The position numbers and the translations under genes were made by a program. Shown here one piece after another: positions 36,185-46,099 of a stretch of DNA of 64,000 nt (its first letter is position 1; each line of letters opens with the position of its first letter). Origin of the DNA: Vitrella brassicaformis. Taxonomy: Eukaryota; Sar; Vitrellaceae. Under the pieces are notes generated by a model. The model saw nothing but the letters and a program-made list of their open reading frames with translations, ran no database searches and was not told the origin of the DNA. Location of the stretch: NCBI GenBank assembly GCA_001179505.1, contig CDMY01000656.1:218636-282635 (forward strand), written 5' to 3'.

Positions 36185-36446
36185 GCCCCAAACTACCAGA
36201 TCTTCACAAAATAAACTTGCTCCCGAAAAGGAGGGTCCGCCCGGCAGAAGCACAGCGCTTCAGGAAACAGACATTGTGGATGGTAGTAAGGTTGGTAGTG
36301 ACGGATCTTTGCAAGACGGAATGAATCTGAGCTCGCACAAGAAAATGCGGCCCAATGTGGGAGATGAATGTTCCACTGGACGCAAGTGCAACCCCAAATG
36401 TACAACGTACGTGTGCAATCGTGCGTTTCGTTCGCATTCGGCAATC
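36185..36446. promoter_or_regulatory. Divergent upstream region (FAD monooxygenase/MRS2)
   Basis: The minus-strand ATG (36184-36182) overlaps an ATG on the plus strand (36183-36185), because both lie in the palindrome CATG. The plus frame is open from there, but I favour a later start at 36447, which leaves 262 bp for regulation. Confidence 0.35.
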
Positions 36447-39116
36447 ATGGCCATGGCTAGCTGCACATCCGGGCCGGCTATCACTCGGCCACGATTCAGC
36501 CCCCGGTCTGCCCACGTCACAGCAGCAAAAGCATGTCTGTGGAACTCAGCGAAGGCCTTCTCAAGGCGAGCAAAGCCGTCCAGCCGATGGCACACTTACG
36601 TCTGCATTGGATGTCACTCCCTCTGTGTCCTGGTCTGTGTGAGTGCAGGGCGGTGATTCGAGTGAGGCGGCGACACAGAGGCCGACGCGCGCCCCGACGG
36701 ATGAGGGGACTGTGCGGACGAAATCCCACGTGCATTTTCTTGACCTCGATGACCGACCGTCAGAACGGGCCTCGACTGTCTCACACTCCACACAGGGGAT
36801 GGCTCTCATACCCTGTGTGATGGCTATGAGAGCAAGGATAATCAAACACACGTACCTTGAGATCACAAAGGGTAAGTCAAGGCATACGTGCGAAAAAGAC
36901 ATTGACTTCATGGCACTGTTTTGCTCATTGCAGGTGTGTTGGCGGAGAAGGAGGCGACGATGGCCGAGCTGCTCCGGGGTGTGCACCAGCACAACAAATA
37001 CAACGTGGTCGAAGACAAGTGAGCGAATGGCTGGTGAGTTGGACGATGCATACTGGCTGGCGCGGGCTGTTTCATGCAGGGCATCAGGCGCTCTCAAAAT
37101 TCGCGATTTGCGACAGATATTCTCGGACTTCAGTGGCAGCCAAGCTTCTCTGGAGGTGCGACGGAACTGCATCCTCATCAACCTCCCGCCCATCCGTGCC
37201 ATCATCCTCCACGACACAGTACGGATGGATGGCCATTCACAGTCAGGCACCATTAATCATTCCCGCCTTTCAGGTGCTGATATTCCCCCTGGCTGGCGGT
37301 GAGGCTTTATCTGCCCAAGAGGTGCTGCACCGGAGGCAGTCAGTGCTGACACTCGACATCAGCTTCGAGACTCTACTTCCTGGTCTCATAGAGGAGATCT
37401 TCCCAGAGCACGACGAGAGGGCGCCGCAGCCCGAAGAGGATCAACGGATGACCGCGGTGCAGAGGCAGCAGGGCGGGAGGATGCCCACAGCGTCTGGCGC
37501 CTCGCCTCTTTGTGGCCGCTGCTGAGTGACGTGACCGTTGCGCCGGTCAAGGAGCGTGACGGCAGAGAGGGGCGGGAGGAGGCCGAAAGAAAGCGAGCCA
37601 GCAAGATCAGAGACTGCATTGACAACGTGCTGCAAGTCTCCAAACAAAAGGTGTGTCACACAAAGAAAGGAGCAGGGAGACAGACAGACACGACGCCTCT
37701 GTGGGTATGTATGCATTGGCCTCACCAGCACGGGGGCCTTTTGTCGATCCCCTTTGAGTTTGCGGTGCTCGAGGCCATTCTTGCAGAGGTTGTGGCCTTC
37801 CTGCAGGGCGACTTCAAGCCAATCAAGACGGCCGTCGGTGAGAGAACTGGCCGCATACACGGGAGCCGATAAGGCGACCTGCACTGCTGAGTGCAGATTA
37901 CGCATGCAGCGAGTTGGGGAGGAGCCAGGAGAGCTTCGCGTCGACGCGCACTGTGGAAGGGGTCAACCGCCTGAAGACTTGCCTCACTGCCCTGTCATTC
38001 CGCGTCAAGGGCATCAAGACGGCGATCTCTGAAGTGAGTGGCTAAATGTGACCTCTGTGTCAAGTGCACGCGTGTGTATCCATGTGTCCAGCTGCTGGAC
38101 AACGATGAGGATATGAGCAGGCTCGAGATATCCCGCTTCTACGAGGCAAGCCGAGGCAGAAAGGACACACAGAGAGGATGGGACTATTTTCTTACTCATG
38201 CATGCGCAGAGACCGAACGAGCGTCCAGTGCCGGTCCGCCACGGCAGCATGATGTTCGGCTCCAGCATGGACAGGCGGCAGACCGCAGTCTCCCCAGTTC
38301 ACGAAGAGCAGTCTTTTGCTGCCGCTACGGCCGCTGCCAGGGCTGCTGCGATTGCGTCTCCAGGCATACACACACACCTATTACGGCCACCCACAGATTC
38401 ACCAGACATCCATCTGTGCGTCGGTGTGTGTGTGTGTGGCCTGGCTTGGTCCTTCCGTAGGTGTTAGTGAGGGTCAGAGCGGCGAGGGTGGTGTAGGTGG
38501 TGAGGGCGAGGAGTATTCTTTGGAGGACGTGGAGCTTTTGCTCGAGTGCTATATCCAGGAGGTCCAGCTGCTGGAGGGCAATATTGCCCATCTGCAGGAG
38601 GTCAGTCAGTCAGTCTGTGAGACACACAGAGACACGGCCACTGTGACTCATTGGATTGGTCAGACATTGGACGACGTCCTTCAGCTGATGAACCTGAATC
38701 TTGCTACCGTCAGGAACAAGGTCCTGAAGGTCGAAGTAGGTAAGTGATCAACCCGGCGAAGCACAAGTTCAGTCATTCACGGCCTCTCTTTGTCGTGCAG
38801 GTCTGAATGTGGTTAGCGTTCTGGTTGGCTTCGGGGCGTGCATAGGGGGTGAGTAATTATGGGGAGGGGACAGATGGATGCGATGCGTTCATGGCCTCTG
38901 CCCTGTCTGTCTACAGGCCTCTTTGGCATGAACCTTCGGTCAGTGACGACACACAAGGGAGACACAACATGTCCAGGCCACGTGTGTTTATGTTGCAGGA
39001 GCGAGCTCGAGGACAGCATCTCCATGTTCTATGGGGTGATGGGCGCCACGATCGGCGTGTGTGTCATCACGGCAGTGGCCGTAGGCGTGTTTCTCAAGCG
39101 AGCCCTCACTCTCTAG
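36447..39116 (+). CDS. MRS2/CorA-type magnesium transporter, probably mitochondrial
   Basis: There are fifteen exons: 36447-36599, 36649-36871, 36934-37018, 37080-37218, 37274-37382, 37430-37650, 37729-37837, 37897-38033, 38092-38145, 38210-38363, 38461-38600, 38664-38739, 38801-38848, 38917-38938 and 38999-39116, giving 595 aa. MRS2 proteins form pentameric Mg2+ channels, typically in the inner mitochondrial membrane. Seen here are IRDLRQIFSDFSGSQ, the lead-in SIPFEFAVLEAILAEV, VNRLKTCLTALSFRVKGI, LLDNDEDMSRLEISRFYE, and EYSLEDVELLLECYIQEVQ. TM1 is followed by the pore signature GMN (FGMNLRS) and then TM2. The chosen start gives an Arg/Ser/Ala-rich leader without acidic residues, typical of a mitochondrial presequence; an in-frame ATG at 36183 is the alternative. 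Introns 9 and 10 have GC donors (gag|gcaagc and ccag|gcatac). The 47 nt intron 5 is needed to keep frame and is the weakest junction. Confidence 0.87.
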
Positions 39117-40316
39117 GCCATGCGCGAACGCGGACCTACTTAGGACATCCATCACTCATTCGGTGACAGTGTATGGCTGTGGTGGCGTGGGAAGACCATT
39201 ACGGCGCATCGAAGGCAGTTGAAGCTAGGCACACTCATGGATGTCAGTCGTGTCAGCCACTGTGGACACACACACACACACACTACACCACACCACACCC
39301 GATCGGTACAAAAGACCGCTGGCATTCGAAAAACAGACGTGCACGCAGGTGAGCACACACACAGACGTGTCCGTGTCGGCGCGACAAGCACGACACAGAC
39401 GCACACTCGACGAGACGACGAGACGAGATGGATGGATGGACTGAGGGACACGAACAACACGGGACCCACACACGTAAATGCAAACAGACAGACAGAGGTG
39501 ACGGACCCGATCACATCGTATCGATGACGATAGACGGACAGATAGACAGACAGACAGACAGACAGAAGGAGATACCGATAAGGGGGGACGGGACGGATGG
39601 GGAGACGGGAAAGCAGGAGGAAGAGGGGGAAGCTCAGTAAAAAGGCCGTCATCAAAGAATGATGCACACTCACACTTGTTCGTCCATCGCCGTCCAGGAG
39701 AGCCCCGCTCTCTCGCTCGCATTCATCGTTGACAAACACGATGTATACACACACGCACACACATACAACGAATGCGATCCACCACCCGCCTCACCCCCTC
39801 ACTTCGTTGACCCCTCCCCTTTCCTCCTCCTCTCTCTCTCTCTCTCTCTCCCTTGTCAAGTCGAGGCCAACTCTCTGAGCCCCGACCCGAAGCAGTGTTG
39901 ATGGACAACACAGGTTCGTGGATTGATAGAGCGTTGGCTGCCTTTCTGCTCCACCCACCCATGCCATGCCATGCCATGCATCCAGACGCATCCACACTAT
40001 CTGGCCTCACGTAGAAATCACTACTAATTGCCTGCCTGCCTGCATCCGCAGCAGCGTTCTGCCGGCCGCCTGGCTGCCTCGAGAGACTCTCTCTCTCTCC
40101 ATCCATCCACTCACTCACTCACTCATCCGTCCATCCATCCATCCATTCATCGCCCTCTCCCCCCCGATCCTTCATTGCCAGAGCCACACATGTAGGTTGG
40201 GAGGTAGAAGCAAGAAAGAGAAAACTCCTGCTTAGATTACATTGCCCACGGTATGAACACACACACACACTCTCTCTCACACACACACACACCCATAGCT
40301 CCCCTTCTGACTTCAG
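39117..40316. other. Convergent repeat-rich spacer
   Basis: The spacer is about 1.2 kb with CA, GGATG, (GACA)n near 39535-39565, (CT)n near 39828-39852, CATGC and (ATCC)n near 40105-40150, and CA/CT near 40256-40292. No coding potential was recognised. Confidence 0.65.
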
Positions 40317-42842
40317 CTACCGGCGGCTGGGGCACTTGGTCGGCTCGTCCGATGACCACTTGCCGGTCGGCAGGCACATCCGGGTGTCAGGCCCCTCGGG
40401 CCAGTCGTTCCCATCACACATGTACTCGAGGATCTCCAGATCGTAGCTCGATACGCTCAGGGTGCGCTTGCGGATCTCTGCCACGGCCTCCGGATCGCCT
40501 GGGGGCTCCCCGCAGCCCTTGAACGCTGCACACACAAGGGGACAATCCAGCTCATGCCAACACTGGGTGTGGGCGGTTCGGTGTTCACTCACCTTGTTTG
40601 TCGAAGCAGGTGACCTTTGTGTCCGGGCCGCCAGGTATCTGTATGGGCGTCCCCGACCGCCTCGGGACGATCACACTCCACTGGGTGACCAAATCGGGAG
40701 CCGGGGGCAGGAACTCCGCCGTAGACATCAACGACAGACAGTCGGGGTTGATCTCTAGACCCACAAACCAAAACTGCGCCCAGCCGACACGACAAACGAT
40801 GCATTTGTGTCACCCTCCTGTGAGAGTATGTGTGTTTCTGTGCGTGGGAGGTCACCTGGCCGTTAGGGCACCTGGCGATATTCCAGTAAGGCAGCAGCCG
40901 AGGGGTGTCGCCGACCGTGATCTGAGCCCAGTAGGGCGCGCCGGAATGCACCGTGCTGTTTCTGTCAGGCCAGACCTCATACAGAGCGAAATGCGCCTGC
41001 GAGCCAACAAACACACCATCATCACACAATAGTCGGCTCACGCAAGCGACGTGTCTTCCATCTCACCATTGGGTCCATTCTGGCGTACCAGCCGCCGGCG
41101 TGTGGCGTGACCTGATCGTGTGCTTGGCCCTCAAACTCCACTGGCCCGCTGGACAGGTACACGAACGGGCAGTACGTGTCGTCGTCAAATGTCTGGGCCG
41201 CTCCACCTGTTGCCCACACGACGCGACAAAGTAGTCTGCAGTGACGCCGACGTTCGTTTTCTCCCCCTCTTTTGAAGGGCATACGTGGCAAGCATTTGAT
41301 CTCGGTGTCAGGGCGCCACTTGCCGTCCGGCCAGCACCAGACCTGGTCAGGCCCTAGCCTATCTTGTTCCTGGTCGATGCAGGCTTCGCTGTAGCCCATC
41401 ACCCTGAACAGCCTGATGTTCTCTAGCGAAGTGAAGAAGGCCCCGCTCTCTGGAATTATGTCGATGGACGACTCGGGCAACGAATCCTCCGAACAGACCC
41501 CTGACAGACACACAGACAGACAGACAGACAGACAGAGAGGGGGAGGGAGGGAGGCAGAGAGAGACACAGAGACACAGAGGGGTTAGAAGACTTTCATTTA
41601 TGTGTGAGTCTCGGGGGGACACGCAGGTGGCTAGCTCACTTGGTCGCACACACTCGATCTTGAAGTCCTCGATTTCCACATAAGCCCTGTCCTCCCTCGC
41701 CTCCCACCCACCACCCTCCTCCGGCAGCTCCCCGCCCGCCCCCGCCTTGCTCCGAAAACCCCCCAGGCACACAGCGGCGTCCGACAGAGGCCGCCCCGCA
41801 CCCGGCGCCCAACCCATGTGCCACCGGTTGTCTCGCGGGCACCAGATGATCATGTTCTTGAGGAACGTGGGTTTGCCGATGAAGAGGTTGGGGTGCGCTA
41901 TCTGGATCCATGCGGGTTTCCCTCCCCATTCGCCATTCTGCATCGAATTGAGGAAGGTCCTGAGGCCGAGGTCGATGATAGCGGATCGGTCCGCCCAGAG
42001 GTAGTAGCCCGCCAGTGGGCTGACTTGCTGGCTCTTGGGGTCGACGCTCATCGTGGGTGTGGTCACCTTGAGCAGTCGACAGCCGCCTGATGACGGCCAC
42101 ACACAACGAACAAACAAGATGCACACCCCACCCACAGACAGACACAGATGCATGCGGTCACCGCACTCACCGGTAGGTATCGGCGGCAGGGCAATGACGT
42201 CCGCATCCTCTCGCCCGATCGCCTCCACCGGCTCATCAGTCCCCTCCTCGTGATCGCCGTTCTCCGCGGGCTCGCCCTCAGCCGAGGCCGGTGCGGTCGT
42301 CACCGCACCAGCACCAGCAGAAGGGGTAGGCTTCGGAGTGCTCGACGTTGTTGTGGTACTCGTCGTTGTCTGGGCCTCCCTCTGGCTTGCCTGCGGACCA
42401 ACGCTGGCTGGCTCGCCGTTCGACGGCTCCACGAGAGGTGCTGTTGTTTCTGCCGCCGCTGCTGCGCCAGGGCCGTCAACCTCTTCCTGCGGCTGTTCTT
42501 GTTCGTCGCAATCGCCGCCATCGAGGTTGCATTTGGCGATGTTGCAGGCCTCGTCGCAGACACCGTCGCCGATGAAGTCGAGTTCGCAGGCATACCCAGA
42601 GGCATCGGCGCACTCGGTTGCTGATACGGACTCACACGCGGGGCGTGGACATGCACTATCACCTGAACACACGACAGACAGACAGAGAGTGGACGCATTC
42701 ATTCACACACGCAGTGTGCTTGTCGTGTGTTTGTCATCTCACCACCCTGCAGTCGCCGCCTCCCTCGCCTCACTCGACCACTCCCCATCACCGCCACCAC
42801 CCATAACGCCACCAGGACCACCCACACGGCCCTCCAGTGCAT
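40317..42842 (-). CDS. Secreted or membrane-anchored protein with LNR (Notch) and sushi-like modules
   Basis: Exon 1 encodes a signal peptide or anchor (MHWRAVWVVLVALWVVAVMG) and an Arg-rich segment. The next exon has a Cys-rich block with ELDFIGDGVCDEACNIAKCN and LDGGDCD, which fits a Lin-12/Notch repeat (Ca2+-binding, three disulfides). A long Ala/Thr/Pro/Glu-rich linker follows that is probably O-glycosylated. Later exons form a large Trp/Cys ectodomain: AGYYLWADRSAIIDLGLRTF, MIIWCPRDNRWHMGWAPG, then repeated units ending in a C..W..G.W pattern (DQVWCWPDGKWRPDTEIKC and MCLPTGKWSSDEPTKCP). Those resemble sushi/CCP ends. The stop is TAG at 40317. The ATG directly follows a cag, so an upstream exon is possible. 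No TM is seen near the C-terminus. The role is probably extracellular or cell-surface; the partner is unknown. Confidence 0.78.
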
Positions 42843-43470
42843 CTGCGATCCCGAAAAAGATGATGGAAACCACTCGCCTCAGGCCCACTGAACGGCCCGT
42901 CGGCCCGTCATCGTGGAGTGGCTGCTGGTCTTCACACTTCTTGGCCTCGGCACGACAGCTGGCGTCCTCCTGATACTGCTTGTCGCAGACCGACAGAGAG
43001 ATGAGAGATAGGAGGAGGATTGATCCAACAGATTAAGTGAAGCACTCAGGGGTACTGTGCATCTTCCCAACCACTGTATGGCATGGGGCACGAAAAAAAC
43101 TGACGGAGAGTCTGCGAGCTTAGACGGGGAGATCTCGAGATCTCCTGACCGCCATTTCCGCGGCTCAGCCTTTGCAACCGAGATCTCGCCTTCAGCCTTG
43201 ACCCCCTCGGCGAGTTTTGCTTTCGTGCTGCATCGTTGGTTGCACTGCCGTGCTCGTGAGACAAGACGCTCGTGTCCCAGCACAGGTGCGCCTTCAGCCA
43301 GGCAGCACGCAGGCAGGCAGCCAGGCCACTGGGTTGCCCTTGATCGCTATGCGTGTGTAATGTGGCTGTTGTTGCGTGGGTGAGTGATGTGCAGGTTTGC
43401 ACGAAACTTGTCTGGCGTGGCTCGGCTCGGCCTGATCTGGCGGCCCTCTGTCTGTCGTCTGCACTGAGTC
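42843..43470. promoter_or_regulatory. 628 bp divergent region with an 18 bp perfect palindrome
   Basis: The interval lies between the starts of the LNR protein (minus) and the CCCH protein (plus). It contains GGAGATCTCGAGATCTCC at 43128-43145, a perfect inverted repeat, and a partial second copy (cgagatctcg) near 43180. A 108-codon ORF at 43057-43383 crosses it but looks like chance. Confidence 0.4.
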
Positions 43471-45040
43471 ATGCCGACCGACTTCTTGTCGGAGGAGTAC
43501 CTGGTGTCCTTCCGGACTCAGCTGTGTCCCGACCGAAAGCGGGGCTGCACCAAGGGAGACAAGTGCCGCTTCTCACACGCGACCGACTGGATGTAAGGGC
43601 GCGACGCTGCAGCGCAACAGGGAGGCAGGCAGAGAGGAGGGGGATGATTACTGAGGGAGCTGGCGCGGGATGTGTTGTGTGTGCCTGTCTCTCTATGTGT
43701 GCCTGCCTGCCTGCCTGCATGCATGTAGCCGTCGTCGTGCCTTCTACCACGGTTCTCGGGAGAAGATCAAGTACTGCCACCAGCTGTGCGAGTTCGTGGC
43801 GCTAGTCAATGGACGACCGCACAACGGATGTGACAGAGGTACGTGACCCTGTGGGAGGGAGAAGGGTACGTATGCGCGTCTGCTTCTGCGTGTGTTGTGT
43901 CAGGATCCAACTGTCCGTTCTCCCACTCGGTCGAGGAGCTGGAGTACCACCCGCTCCGCTACAAGACCACGCTGTGCCCGATGTTCCACCAGACTGGACT
44001 GTGCCTGCGGCCATACTGCCCCAACATACACGGCATCGCCGAAGAGAGAAAGGGTACGTAACGTCAGATGCACACACACAGTGTCGGCGGGGGAGGCATC
44101 TACACATGTGGCTGTGGCTGTGTGTGTGTGCAGACAAGAGATACTTCATGATCGGGAAGCACCTCCGCAATGACAGGGTGACGCTCCCCCCTCACCTCAC
44201 CGGCATCACAGTCATCGAGTCCGACGCCGAGCTCCCCAACCACAATGAAAATGCCAACAACCCCACCAATACCAGCACCCGGAGCAACACAAACGACCCC
44301 GCCCTCATCAAGACCAGCCCTTTCACCGACCGCCGCCCACCTCCCCCCCTCTCCCTCTCCCCCTCCCCATCCACGACGAGCAACCAATCGGACCTGGCCA
44401 AGCTGCGCTCCCCCACTGTCTCCACCAACACGACCAAGATCCCCGCCCCCCCACGCACACTCCCACCGCCTTCGCTCCCCCACAACCACCAGAAGAGCAG
44501 CACCGGCAGCAACAACAGCAGCAGCAGCTTCCCCACCAAGCAGCACCCGGCTGATGGCGCGGCCGGGCGCATCGAGACCCGCGCATCTCTCGAGGCCAAC
44601 CTGCGAGCTCGCCTCGGCCCTCTGGCGGACGAGAAGGACGCTGAGGAGATGACCAACGGCATGGTCACGGCCCTCGGCCATGAGTGCCGATCGACCTCGG
44701 GCTCCCCCCCACCCCCTCCCCCGCCCCCCACACACGACCCCGAGGACTGCATCAAGGTGCCCCCACCGCCACCCCAGCAGCAGCAGCGTCCACATCAGCA
44801 GCGTGATCGCTCGACGGTCGTGGCTGAGAAGGCGCTGATGCACGCGGACAGGTTGGCGGATTTGGTGCACTCGGAGGAGTTCCTGGAGGTGAGCGCCGAC
44901 GCGGTCAAGCAGGCGGTGTGCACGGAGGTGTTCAAGAAGGTGGCCGAGGTGTGTCTCACCGTCATGGAGGCGGGCGAGGACGCCAGCGACTTGATGCACC
45001 TCCTCATCGACATGAGCGACCCCGAGGTAGGTGCCCTGCA

Positions 45041-45072
<32 letters not shown>

Positions 45073-45483
45073 CCCGTCGTGACGCCCATTTTCTGCCTCT
45101 GTGTGTGTGTGTGTGTGGTTTGTCTATGTCAGGTGCACTCGCTGGCCCACAGTTTGCACACCACCCTGGCACACACATTCGGCTACGTCCCCAACACCCC
45201 CCCGCCGCTCACTACCAGTACCACCACCACCCACACCCCTACGACCCATCAGCAGCAGCAGGGCAGTCCCCCCAGCCCCCCGACGTACCAGGAGTACCAC
45301 CTCTTCGGCGATGCCGTCACGCCCAACCGCTCGCTCACCCTGACAACACGCACTATCGGCGGGCCGGCCTTCACTCTGGGCGGCAGCGAGAGGGAGGGGG
45401 AGGGGGAGGGTCAGGGGGGCCGACAGAACGGGAATGGGGACAGGGCGGGCAGCCAGGGCCACAGGGACGGGAGTTTCTTGTGA
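43471..45483 (+). CDS. CCCH-type zinc finger protein (plant TZF/Unkempt-like)
   Basis: There are five exons: 43471-43592, 43729-43838, 43904-44053, 44134-45026 and 45133-45483, giving 541 aa. Tandem CCCH fingers bind RNA, often AU- or UA-rich 3' UTRs, and control mRNA stability or translation. The N-terminal 190 residues hold three Cys/His clusters: LCPDRKRGCTKGDKCRFSH, a middle cluster ending CDRGSNCPFSH, and LCPMFHQTGLCLRPYCPNIH. The pattern follows plant RR-TZF and animal Unkempt proteins, whose first lines also read FRTQLC or YKTTLCP. The rest is low complexity (Ser/Thr/Pro/Asn, polyPro, polyGln). It is broken by one folded helical block, KALMHADRLADLVHSEEFLE followed by AVCTEVFKKVAEVCLTVMEA. 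The tail is Gly/Arg/Glu-rich. The protein is expected to be cytoplasmic and RNA-bound. Confidence 0.88.
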
Positions 45484-46066
45484 GGGAGATGTGATGTGGC
45501 TGTGTCTGCGTGTGAGGTGTGGCGCGAGTATCTCGAGAGTGCTGAGAGGGCGGTGTGGTGCCATTTCTCTTCTCTCTCCGTGTCTGTGCTGTGCTGTGTG
45601 TCTCTCTGTGTGGGCGCATCTGCGTGAAAGGTTTGCCGAGAGAGAGAGAGAGAGAGAGAGAGTCTGTGTGATGTGACAAGACAGGTCAAATATATGGATG
45701 TCCGTCTGTGTGTCTGTGTCTGTCTGTCTGTCTGTCTGCGTGGGATCGCCTGTGTGTTCCTCTCGACGTGTGTGTGACTGACTGACTGACTGACTATTGA
45801 TGGCATCTACTGCGTAATTGCGTAATTCGCTGCCTGACTAGAGCGAGAGGAAGGCGCTAGCAGCTCGTTCGTTCCTACCGGGATGGAATGAGCAATGAGG
45901 AAAGAGACCACATAGCCGTGCTGGCTGCTACCGACTGGGGGCCATGGATGAGTAGGGAGGGCTATCCGTAAGGGCCGTATTGTATGCCTAAGACGACGCC
46001 CAGAGAGAGAGAGAGAGAGAGAGACTAAGCACTGTTCTGGTCACAATCGATTGCATCTTCCTGCCT

Positions 46067-46099
46067 GTCCGTCCGTCCGTCCGTCCGTCCGTCCGTCCA
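46067..46099. repeat. (CCGT)n microsatellite
   Basis: Eight consecutive CCGT units in the long spacer. Confidence 0.95.

Noticed and set aside
42148-42624. Plus-strand ORFs opposite the LNR gene
   Set aside because: They are antisense shadows of a GC-rich low-complexity linker; the minus strand has Cys motifs, a signal peptide and phase-consistent exons.
43057-43383. 108-codon plus-strand ORF upstream of the CCCH gene
   Set aside because: Composition is random, it spans a palindrome, it has no homologue I recognise, and it is better explained as 5' flank.
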